The position numbers were made by a program, and so were the translations under genes. DNA of 49,410 nt from Gemmatimonadaceae bacterium (GTDB lineage: Bacteria; Latescibacterota; UBA2968; UBA8231). Under the pieces are notes generated by a model. It did not search any database. It saw only the letters and a list, made by a program, of their open reading frames with translations, and was not told the origin of the DNA. The stretch lies in contig JAPOZM010000067.1 in NCBI GenBank assembly GCA_026706075.1, forward strand, positions 1 to 49,410, given 5' to 3'. This document shows, piece after piece, positions 16,173-22,936 of this stretch; the first letter of the stretch is position 1, and the number at the start of each line of letters is the position of its first letter.

Positions 16173-17438
16173 TCAGCTCCAGAGCCGGTCGCTGGAGGTC
16201 TCGGAGTCCCAGCCGCCGGTGGGCCCGAAGGGCTCCCCCGCCCCGGGGTCGGCGAACTCGCGCAGCACCTCCTCGTCCAGCCCCTCGAAGCCGAGGCCCG
16301 GCGTCTCGGGCACGGCGATGTGGCCGTCCTCGATGAGGGGCACGGGCAATCCCGTCACCAGGCTGCTCCAGCGCTCCAGGTCGTCCACCGAGTGGTTCTC
16401 CAGGACGAGGAAGTTCTCCGTCGCCGCCGCCGCCTGCACCGAGGCCATGGCCGCCACCGGGCTCATGGCCATGTGCAGGGCCATGGCGATGCCGGCGTCC
16501 TGGGCGGCGTCGCCGATCTTCTTGGTCTCCAGGATGCCCCCCGCCGAGGCCAGGTCCGGGTGGGCCACGGCGATGGCGCGGCGTCCGAAGAGGTCGGCGA
16601 AGCCCTCCTTCAGGTAGATGTCCTCGCCGGTGCAGACCGGGGTCTCCACCGACTCCGAGAGCCGCTGGTACTGGTCGGCGAGCTGCCACGGGATCATGTC
16701 CTCGTACCAGGCGAGGCTGAACTGGTCCAGGGCGCGGCCCAGGCGGATGCAGGACTCCAGGCCGAGGTGGCCGAAGTGGTCGGCCGCCAGGGGCACCTCG
16801 TAGCCGGTCTCGCCGCGGACGGCGGCGACGTACTCGCACAGCAGGCCGATCCCCCTCTCGGTGATCTGGATGCCGGTGAAGGGGTGCATGACGGCCGACG
16901 ACTCCAGCATCCCCGGCGGGGCGATGACGCAGTCCGGCCGCCCGCGCAGGACGCCCAGGCCGACGTCCATCTTGAGGAAGGCGAAGCCCTCCTCCATGCG
17001 CTGCCGCAGGCGGCGGCCCATCTCGCGGCCGTCGTCGACGGTGGGGGTGTCGCAGTAGCACAGGACCCGGTCGCGGAACCGGCCCCCCGCCAGCTGGTAC
17101 GCGGGAACGCCGTAGGCCCGCCCCGCCAGGTCCATGAGGGCCATCTCCACGGCGCAGACGCCGCCGGCCTGGCGGGCGTGGTGGCCGAACTGCTTGACCC
17201 GGCGGAAGAGGCGGTCCACGTCGCAGGGGTTCTGCCCGAGGAGGCGGCTCTTCAGCATGAGAGCGTATGTCGGGCTGCCGCCGTCGCGGACCTCGCCGTA
17301 CCCGGAGATCCCCTGGTCGGTGTCGATGCGGATGAGGGTGGAGTGGAACGGCGTCCCCCGGAGGCGGGCGACCCGCAGGTCGGTGATCTTCAGGCTGGAC
17401 GGTCGGGAGGCGGTGCTGACGTTGGCTTCCGGGCTCAA
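16173..17438 (-). CDS. Enolase-superfamily (mandelate racemase/muconate lactonizing type) enzyme
   Basis: 421 residues from a TTG at 17438, chosen because AGGAG lies 7 bases upstream and a promoter fits just before; the frame is open to another TTG at 17513 inside that promoter. It has the N-terminal capping domain (GISGYGEVRDGGSP) and barrel metal ligands D in AADHFGHLG, E in WYEDMIP and E in CTGEDI, then an Asp-His pair (HPDLASAGG, ALHMAMSP). The usual KxK pair on strand 2 is FLKMDVG here, so the second lysine is absent. It is probably a sugar-acid dehydratase. It begins the seven-gene minus-strand run. Confidence 0.85.
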   Translation of the reverse strand: MSPEANVSTASRPSSLKITDLRVARLRGTPFHSTLIRIDTDQGISGYGEVRDGGSPTYALMLKSRLLGQNPCDVDRLFRRVKQFGHHARQAGGVCAVEMALMDLAGRAYGVPAYQLAGGRFRDRVLCYCDTPTVDDGREMGRRLRQRMEEGFAFLKMDVGLGVLRGRPDCVIAPPGMLESSAVMHPFTGIQITERGIGLLCEYVAAVRGETGYEVPLAADHFGHLGLESCIRLGRALDQFSLAWYEDMIPWQLADQYQRLSESVETPVCTGEDIYLKEGFADLFGRRAIAVAHPDLASAGGILETKKIGDAAQDAGIAMALHMAMSPVAAMASVQAAAATENFLVLENHSVDDLERWSSLVTGLPVPLIEDGHIAVPETPGLGFEGLDEEVLREFADPGAGEPFGPTGGWDSETSSDRLWS

Positions 17439-17483
17439 GCGGGGCTCCTGGAGGGGCGGGACGAGGCGGCCGGGAAGCGGGAT

Positions 17484-17513
17484 AGGGTAGCGCCGGGGCC
17501 GGGGGCCGCGCAA
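17484..17513 (-). promoter_or_regulatory. Putative promoter of the seven-gene minus-strand operon
   Basis: On the minus strand TTGCGC (17513-17508) and TACCCT (17489-17484) are 18 bases apart, placing a transcript start about 38 bases before the TTG at 17438, with an AGGAG ribosome site between. It supports the shorter start of the enolase-superfamily gene. Confidence 0.35.
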
Positions 17514-17581
17514 CGCGGCGCGTCAGAGGAACTCGACCCGCGTCCGGGGCAAGGGTGCGGGCTCGTGAAGCTGTACCCGCT

Positions 17582-18739
17582 TCAGAAGTAGGTAGCGGCG
17601 CTGAAGAGCAGGGCCGCCCCTCGGACCTCGTTGTTGAAGGGATCCCGCATGCTGTCGCGCTGATAGTCCAGCTTGAAGACCGAATCCTGGGTGGGACGAA
17701 AGTTCAGCCCGTACGTCAGGCGCCGCCGGCTGTCCCCCACGGCGTCGGCGTCATAGTCGACCGTTCCGTAGCGGAGCACCCCGGTACAGACCGACTCGGG
17801 AAGAGCTGAGAAGAGTCCCCGGCCAAAGTGGACGTTGGCCTGTACGTAGACGCCCGCCTGGCTCTCCTGCAGCAGGCCCATCTCCGCCGGCACCTCGATC
17901 GCGGCCCTCGCGTACTCGCCCAGCAGTTCAAGGCCGCGCCAGGACGCATCCCAGTCCAGGGCCCAGATCGTCAGCCCGCGCTCGACGTCGATGGCCAGAC
18001 CATCGGCCTCCCACTCGTTGTAGGGACCTGTATGCAGGGATACTCCCAGCTCCCAGGCCGTCCGGGGACTGACGGCGAGGCGCCCGACCAGGGATGGGCG
18101 GTTGTTGTTGTCGGTCCAGTTGCCCCGGCCCTCCGGGATTCTCGTGCCCTCTCCGTTGACCTCTATCACACCTTCGTCGAATCCGTTCACGGCGTAGAGC
18201 TCGTAGGTGACCCGGGAAGAGGCCGTCGGGCAATGGGCACCGTAGATCCCCATCCCCGCCTCCGACAGGGCCGTGGGGATGATCTCGGTGCTGACCAGGG
18301 GCCGGTCCGTCAGGTCGTTGACCGGGCTGTCGTGTGAGAGATTGAAACGCCCCAGGGGCGAGAGCAGGATGCCCCCGCGGAAGGTCAGGGCCGGATGGAG
18401 CTCGAAGTCGAGGACCGCGATCTCGATCTTGATCTCCTCCCCGCCTTCTTCGAACTCGAGCTCCGAGGCCACCCGCAAGCGGTCGGAGACGGGCGTGTAG
18501 GAGAACAGGTTGAAGCGCTCGGCAACAAAGGAGATCTCCCGGGTTATCCCGTCCTCCCGCCCGTAGCGGAAGTGGACCTCCGAGTAGCCGCCGATGCGGG
18601 TCTGGCCCATCCGGGCACTCAGGAAGGGTTTGTCGCCGATCCCGCCCTCGACCAGGGGCTGCTCCTGCGCTGCCGTGGCGTGGACCCAGGAGAGAATCGC
18701 GCCGGCCAACCAGGGGGCCAGCACCATGTAGTCGCGCAT
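17582..18739 (-). CDS. Porin-like outer-membrane beta-barrel protein
   Basis: 385 residues with a signal peptide (about 1-24, ending ATAAQ). The body alternates short amphipathic strands rich in aromatic and charged residues (IGGYSEVHFRYG, FELHPALTFRGGILLSP, LRYGTVDYDAD, GLNFRPTQDSVFKLDYQRD) and ends in a C-terminal phenylalanine (AATYF), the usual signal for barrel insertion. It looks like proteins annotated as phosphate-selective porin or hypothetical barrels; substrate cannot be read. It lies 9 bases after the Rieske gene and is the last gene of the di-heme/Rieske transcript, suggesting a coordinated envelope redox or uptake function. Confidence 0.65.
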   Translation of the reverse strand: MRDYMVLAPWLAGAILSWVHATAAQEQPLVEGGIGDKPFLSARMGQTRIGGYSEVHFRYGREDGITREISFVAERFNLFSYTPVSDRLRVASELEFEEGGEEIKIEIAVLDFELHPALTFRGGILLSPLGRFNLSHDSPVNDLTDRPLVSTEIIPTALSEAGMGIYGAHCPTASSRVTYELYAVNGFDEGVIEVNGEGTRIPEGRGNWTDNNNRPSLVGRLAVSPRTAWELGVSLHTGPYNEWEADGLAIDVERGLTIWALDWDASWRGLELLGEYARAAIEVPAEMGLLQESQAGVYVQANVHFGRGLFSALPESVCTGVLRYGTVDYDADAVGDSRRRLTYGLNFRPTQDSVFKLDYQRDSMRDPFNNEVRGAALLFSAATYF

Positions 18740-18748
18740 CGTGTTCCT

Positions 18749-19165
18749 TCAGCTCGCTGAGGTGTGGATGGTTATTCGATCTTCGGAGACGGCTACCGGG
18801 TAGCTGGTGAGCGGTCTCTGCGCCGGCCCTCGCACCACGGCCCCCTGTCGATCGAAGGTCGAGCCGTGGCAGGGGCAGACCAGGAACTCGCCCCCGGGCC
18901 GCACCTGACAGCCCAGGTGGGTACATGTCGTACCCAGCGCCCGCAGCGAACCGTCCCCGAGGCGCAGGAGCGCGATCTCCTCTTCCAGGCCGGAAGCCCG
19001 TATCCGCACCGCATTCCCTTCCCCGAAGCCGCTCTCCACCTCGTCCCGGCGCAGCTCGATGGTTCCGGCCTCCAGGGTCGCCAGATAGGTCGGCAGACCC
19101 GCGCAACCGCACAGGCCCAGCAGTCCGGTTCCCAGGCGCCCGAGCGCCTGTCGGCGGTCCATCAC
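18749..19165 (-). CDS. Exported Rieske [2Fe-2S] protein
   Basis: 138 residues. The ATG overlaps the di-heme protein stop. An N-terminal export signal with a paired arginine (DRRQALGRLGTGLLGL) is followed by cysteines, so either Tat export or lipid anchoring is possible. The cluster ligands are complete: CTHLGC and CPCHGS, 18 residues apart, with the usual C-x-H and C-x2-H pairs. Small exported Rieske proteins pass electrons in the periplasm; no cytochrome b is encoded here, so this is not a bc1 complex. The partner is probably the di-heme lipoprotein upstream. Confidence 0.9.
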   Translation of the reverse strand: MMDRRQALGRLGTGLLGLCGCAGLPTYLATLEAGTIELRRDEVESGFGEGNAVRIRASGLEEEIALLRLGDGSLRALGTTCTHLGCQVRPGGEFLVCPCHGSTFDRQGAVVRGPAQRPLTSYPVAVSEDRITIHTSAS

Positions 19166-20373
19166 AGGGACCCTACAAAGGCCACCACGGCCTGCCGGGC
19201 ATCGGAATCGAGCGCCTCATAGCGCCCTCTGGCCGCCTCGGCCTCTCCCCCGTGCAGGCGGATCGCCTCGTCCAACGAGCGGGCCCGGCCGTCGTGCAGA
19301 TAGAACTCCTCGCCGTCGAGGAAGTCGGCGACCAGACGCGTCCCCCAGAGCGGGGCCGTGCGCCACTCGCTGCCGCTGGCATCGCCGTCCGGCCGGTAGT
19401 CGGCCAGGGCCGGCCCCATGTCGTGGAGGAGCAGATCCGAATAGAGGTTGGCATCGACCTCGCTGAGCTCGGGTATGGGACCCCTCCCGGTCCGCATGCT
19501 CGGCACGTGGCAGCTGGCGCAGCCGATCTGGCCGAACAGTTCCTCCCCGCGCATTGCTTCGGCCGTCTTCCGGCCTCGGGCCGGCGGCATGAGGAGGCGC
19601 ACGTAGATCGTCGTCTCCAGGACGGTGGCGGCCGGGATCTCCGGATCGGCCACCCCATCGCCCAAGGCCATGCCGCCCCCCGCCTGGGGGTGCTGGTTCT
19701 CCTGGGGGATGAAGTCGCTGGTGATGCCGATGTCCTGATGGTAGGCCTGTGCAACCTGCTCGATCAGGGAAGAGACCTGGGCCTTGCGGGAAAAGCGGCC
19801 CAGCTGAGGCCCGTCGCCGCCCCCGACGTGGTGGGAGGGAACGAAGCCGGCGGGAGTCACCCAGTGCGGGCGCCCCGAGATGCCGTCTCCGTCCTCGTCG
19901 TCCGGGTCGGCATGGGCCAGGATCGTCGCCACTGGAATCGCCTCGATGAAGCCTACCCCGAAGACCGGGGGAGGCATGCGGAAGGACACCTCGACCCCTT
20001 CGGGAACCCGCTCGGGGGGAATGCCCGCGATCGCCTTGTCCTGATGCTGGGGTCCGCCTATATCGACGGCCGGATCGGTCCCGCGGCTGAAGCGGGTAAA
20101 CCCCAGGTCCGGCGTGCCCCGGCCATCGCCGGGGTGGCAGCCCTCGCAGCCGACATTGTTGAAGATCGGGCCCAGGCCCTCGTCGACGGAAAAGGCTTTC
20201 TCGAAGTTCCGGTCCCCTTCGACAAAGGCGGCGTTCAGCTCGCGGGACAGGCCCTCCAGCGGCGACTCGAAGTCATCGCCTGCCAAAGGGAGCTGCGTCA
20301 TCATCGCATCGCATCCCATCAATGCCACCCCGAGCAGGCCCGCGAGGCCGGGCCAATGCTTCGCGGTCGCCAT
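19162..20373 (-). CDS. Di-heme oxidoreductase (DUF1111-type) lipoprotein
   Basis: 403 residues from the ATG at 20373, which has GGAGAG about 8 bases upstream; an earlier in-frame ATG at 20397 lacks one. A lipoprotein signal ends ALMGC (C21). Two heme-c sites are present, CEGCH (C76, C79, H80) and CASCH (C285, C288, H289), with the DPDDEDGDGISGRPH acidic loop near 157-170. This pattern fits the family once called thiol oxidoreductase (DUF1111), related to di-heme peroxidases and MauG, and often found with iron-regulated imelysin genes. Here it is coupled to a Rieske protein and a porin-like barrel. The physiological reaction is unknown. Confidence 0.87.
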   Translation of the reverse strand: MATAKHWPGLAGLLGVALMGCDAMMTQLPLAGDDFESPLEGLSRELNAAFVEGDRNFEKAFSVDEGLGPIFNNVGCEGCHPGDGRGTPDLGFTRFSRGTDPAVDIGGPQHQDKAIAGIPPERVPEGVEVSFRMPPPVFGVGFIEAIPVATILAHADPDDEDGDGISGRPHWVTPAGFVPSHHVGGGDGPQLGRFSRKAQVSSLIEQVAQAYHQDIGITSDFIPQENQHPQAGGGMALGDGVADPEIPAATVLETTIYVRLLMPPARGRKTAEAMRGEELFGQIGCASCHVPSMRTGRGPIPELSEVDANLYSDLLLHDMGPALADYRPDGDASGSEWRTAPLWGTRLVADFLDGEEFYLHDGRARSLDEAIRLHGGEAEAARGRYEALDSDARQAVVAFVGSL

Positions 20374-20417
20374 GGAGACTCTCTCCGGTAGATTCATTAG
20401 TCCTATCTCAAAATTAG

Positions 20418-20433
20418 TTTAGTCACGGCTAAA
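20418..20433. promoter_or_regulatory. Palindromic operator-like site upstream of the di-heme/Rieske operon
   Basis: TTTAG and CTAAA are separated by 6 bases (tcacgg) inside a strongly AT-rich island (about 20395-20440) 45-60 bases before the di-heme ATG. Size and half-sites resemble operators of DtxR/MntR-type metal regulators (TTAGG...CCTAA-like), but the match is partial. It may equally serve another repressor. The flanking AT-rich stretch probably holds the promoter. Confidence 0.4.
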
Positions 20434-20588
20434 ATAGCTTAGGGCGCCAACCGGCTTGATGCAAGAGAGGGATCCTGGGCTGCCTGACCGGGCTCGGCTT
20501 CGCCCGCCAGCCGGCCGTTGCCGGGAATCCGGCGAAGGCGTTCATTCCCCGAACCGCCCCTCCCCAGCACCCGTCCGCCGAGGATCCC

Positions 20589-21158
20589 TTGCGCATCGTC
20601 ACCGGCAGCCTGCGAGGCCGCAGGATCCCCGTCAGCACGAGCCGCCAGGGGGACATCGGGGTCACCTCGAGCCGCCTGAAGGAGGCTCTCTTCGACCGCC
20701 TCGGTCCGTCCCTGGAGGGGATCGCCTTCCTCGACCTGTGCGCCGGCTCCGGCCAGATCGCCCTGGAGGCGTACAGCCGCGGCGCCCGGGTGACCGCCGT
20801 GGAGCCCGACCGCCGGCGGCGGGAGGCCCTGCGCCGGCTGATGGAGAGCTGGGGCGTCAACCACCTCGAGCTGCTGGGTGGCCGAGCCCAGACGGTGATG
20901 CGGACCCTGGCCGCCGAGGGCCGGCGCTTCGACGTGGTCTACCTCGACCCGCCGTACCGGGCCCTGCACAACGGCCGCCCCCTGAGCCAGGTCCTGCTCG
21001 CCGCCGCCGGCCGCTCCGGGATCCTCGCCGGCGGGGGCCGGCTCCTCGTGCAGCACCCGAAGAGCCTGGACCTGCCCGAGTCGCCGGAGGGGCTGCGGCG
21101 GGTCGACGCGAGGCGTCACGGGACCACCGAGCTGAGCGAGTACCGCCCGCCCTCTTGA
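20589..21158 (+). CDS. rsmD: 16S rRNA (guanine966-N2)-methyltransferase
   Basis: 189 residues with a TTG start directly before the conserved RIVTGSLRGRRI opening. It carries the SAM-binding FLDLCAGSGQIALEA motif, the acidic VTAVEPD turn and the catalytic YLDPPYRAL motif of RsmD. It methylates G966 (E. coli numbering) of 16S rRNA on the assembled 30S subunit. Length is normal for the family. The usual coaD neighbour is absent. It ends 32 bases before the next gene, whose promoter begins at its stop. Confidence 0.93.
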   Translation: MRIVTGSLRGRRIPVSTSRQGDIGVTSSRLKEALFDRLGPSLEGIAFLDLCAGSGQIALEAYSRGARVTAVEPDRRRREALRRLMESWGVNHLELLGGRAQTVMRTLAAEGRRFDVVYLDPPYRALHNGRPLSQVLLAAAGRSGILAGGGRLLVQHPKSLDLPESPEGLRRVDARRHGTTELSEYRPPS

Positions 21159-21182
21159 CCCCCCTGTCGCCGGAGCTATCCT
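21155..21182 (+). promoter_or_regulatory. Promoter predicting a nearly leaderless PhyH transcript
   Basis: TTGACC at 21155-21160 and TATCCT at 21177-21182, 16 bases apart. Only 8 bases separate the -10 element from the ATG at 21191 and no ribosome site is visible, so the mRNA would start at or within a base or two of the ATG. Confidence 0.5.
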
Positions 21183-21190
21183 AGTCGGCC

Positions 21191-22048
21191 ATGGAGTTCA
21201 CCCCCCTCACCGACGAACAGCGCCGAAGCTTCGACCGCGACGGGTTCCTCGTGGTACCGGGCGCCCTGCCCGAAGACCTGCTGCGGCGGCTCGAGGCCGC
21301 CTGCGACCGCCTCTACTCCGAGGGCCGGACCGCCGAGGGCCTCAACGACCGCGGCTTCTGGCAGATGCGCAACTGCCTGCCCCGGGACGACGCCTTCGTC
21401 GAGCTGCTCGACTGCCCGGCCACCGTTCCCTTGGTGGTGCAGCTCCTCAGCCACAACGTGCAGCTCATCACCTCGCACCTCGTGGTGCGCCCCCCGAACG
21501 CCGACGGTCCCGGGGGCGACCGCAAGGTCTCGGGCTGGCACCGCGACGGCGGCACCTCGCCCAGCGATCTGGGCCTGGCCCAGCCGCGCATGTTCATCAA
21601 GATCGCCTACTGGCTCTCGGACCTCTCCGAGCCCGGACGCGGCGCGATCCGCCTGCTGCCGGGAAGCAACGACACCTCGATGCCCAGGCCCGACGGCGAT
21701 GCCGACGGCGAGCACCTCGAGATCCGCGCCCGGCCCGGAGACGCCGTGCTCTTCGAGAACCGCACCCTCCACGCCGTGGGCGACAACTACTCGGCGATCA
21801 CCCGCAAGAGCGTGTTCTTCGGCTACGGCTACCGGTGGCTGCGGCCGATGGACTACGCCTCCCACTCCGATGAGTTGCTGGCCCGCTGCGACCCCATCCG
21901 CCGGCAGCTGCTCGGCGACAGCTCCGGCCCCATGGGCTTCCAGCTCCCCGAGCAGGGAGAGGTGCCGCTGAGGGAGTGGCTCGCGGAGCACACGGGCGAG
22001 GTCGTCTCGGCCCGGGCCGAGACCCCCGGCGTCTTCGCCACCCGCTGA
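21191..22048 (+). CDS. Phytanoyl-CoA dioxygenase (PhyH) family oxygenase
   Basis: 285 residues. The N-terminal FDRDGFLVVPGALPEDLLRR block, metal ligands H and D in GWHRDGGTSP, the GAIRLLPGSND block and the distal H in TLHAVGDNYS followed by a downstream Arg are typical of Fe(II)/2-oxoglutarate PhyH oxygenases. It differs clearly from the other three PhyH proteins in the window. The ATG is preceded by a promoter but no Shine-Dalgarno sequence. It is followed after 46 bases by a HisA-like gene. Substrate unknown. Confidence 0.87.
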   Translation: MEFTPLTDEQRRSFDRDGFLVVPGALPEDLLRRLEAACDRLYSEGRTAEGLNDRGFWQMRNCLPRDDAFVELLDCPATVPLVVQLLSHNVQLITSHLVVRPPNADGPGGDRKVSGWHRDGGTSPSDLGLAQPRMFIKIAYWLSDLSEPGRGAIRLLPGSNDTSMPRPDGDADGEHLEIRARPGDAVLFENRTLHAVGDNYSAITRKSVFFGYGYRWLRPMDYASHSDELLARCDPIRRQLLGDSSGPMGFQLPEQGEVPLREWLAEHTGEVVSARAETPGVFATR

Positions 22049-22094
22049 GCAGCGGGCGACCCCACCCCGCACCCGGATCCCGGTCCGGCTGCCC

Positions 22095-22853
22095 ATGCGC
22101 TTCCGCCCCTGCATCGACCTCCACGAAGGACGGGTGAAGCAGATCGTCGGCGGCAGCCTGCGCGAGGGCCGGGCTCCGCGGACGAACTTCGACGCCGGAA
22201 GGCCCCCGGCCTACTACGCGGACCTCTACCGGCGTGACGGCCTGCCCGGCGGCCACGTGATCATGCTCGGGCCGGGGAACGAGGCGGCCGCCGCCGAGGC
22301 CCTGGCCGCCTTCCCCGGGGGGCTGCAGGTTGGCGGCGGCATCGACCCCGCCAACGCCGCCGGCTGGCTCGACCGGGGAGCCGCCGCCGTCATCGCCACC
22401 TCCTTCGTCTTCAAGGGCGGCCGCTTCCGGCCCGAGGCCCTGCGGGAGCTTTCCGCGGCCGTGGGCCGCGAGCGCCTCGTCCTCGACCTCAGCTGCGCCC
22501 CCCTGAAGGACGGCCGCTACGTGGTCGCCGCCGACCGCTGGCAGCGGCTCACCGACTTCGAGATCACCCGGGACGGGCTCGCAGGCCTGGCGGAGCACTG
22601 CGCGGAGTTCCTCGTGCATGCGACACAGGTGGAGGGTTTGCAGGAGGGTGTGGACGAGCGCCTGGTCGCGCTGCTGGCCGAGGTCTCCCCCCTGCCCACG
22701 ACCTACGCCGGCGGGGTCCGCTCCCTGGCCGACGTGGACCGCATCGCGGAGCTGGGAGGCGGCCGCCTCGACTTCACCGTGGGCAGCGCCCTGGACCTGT
22801 TCGGGGGTTCGGGGGTGAGGTACGCAGACTTGGTGGAGCGGGAGCGGAGGTGA
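22095..22853 (+). CDS. hisA: Eukaryote-type HisA (ProFAR isomerase)
   Basis: 252 residues, (beta/alpha)8 fold. HisA converts ProFAR to PRFAR in histidine synthesis. The sequence follows the fungal/plant type rather than ordinary bacterial HisA: CIDLHEGRVKQIVGGSLREG, TNFDAGRPPAYYADLY, HVIMLGPGNEAAA, LQVGGGIDPAN, VLDLSCAPLKDGRYVVA, a WQRLTDFEI segment, and TYAGGVRSLADV with FTVGSALDLFGG near the end. Yeast His6 as I recall it shows the same blocks, including the DGR...W...LTD insertion. The catalytic aspartates in CIDLH and VLDLS are kept. No other his gene lies in the window. Assignment to the family is strong; function is inferred. Confidence 0.88.
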   Translation: MRFRPCIDLHEGRVKQIVGGSLREGRAPRTNFDAGRPPAYYADLYRRDGLPGGHVIMLGPGNEAAAAEALAAFPGGLQVGGGIDPANAAGWLDRGAAAVIATSFVFKGGRFRPEALRELSAAVGRERLVLDLSCAPLKDGRYVVAADRWQRLTDFEITRDGLAGLAEHCAEFLVHATQVEGLQEGVDERLVALLAEVSPLPTTYAGGVRSLADVDRIAELGGGRLDFTVGSALDLFGGSGVRYADLVERERR

Positions 22854-22872
22854 GAGCACGGCCTCGGCTCTG

Positions 22873-22929
22873 TTGACAATTCGGGATCGAACTCCCTTTT
22901 TATCATGATAATTCGGGAGTTCGATTCCG
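22873..22929 (+). promoter_or_regulatory. AT-rich promoter with 15-bp inverted repeat before the first DUF4143 gene
   Basis: TTGACA lies at 22873-22878, followed by CGGGATCGAACTCCC (22882-22896) and its inverted copy GGGAGTTCGATTCCG (22915-22929), one mismatch. AATTCGGGA also repeats directly at 22878-22886 and 22910-22918, and the palindrome TATCATGATA sits between. The spacing to a -10 element is unclear. The second arm ends 7 bases before the ATG, so a bound protein would block both promoter and start. Confidence 0.5.
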
Positions 22930-22936
22930 ATTCATC

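Noticed and set aside
20440..20588. Possible gene or RNA before rsmD
   Set aside because: Short frames only, with no motif; no convincing stable RNA fold or promoter could be assigned, although something degraded cannot be excluded.
22882..22929. tRNA T-arm or tRNA-end attachment site (GTTCGATTCC-like sequence)
   Set aside because: The GGAGTTCGATTCC text resembles a T-arm, but no acceptor stem, anticodon arm or CCA can be built around it, and the sequence is better explained as an inverted repeat.
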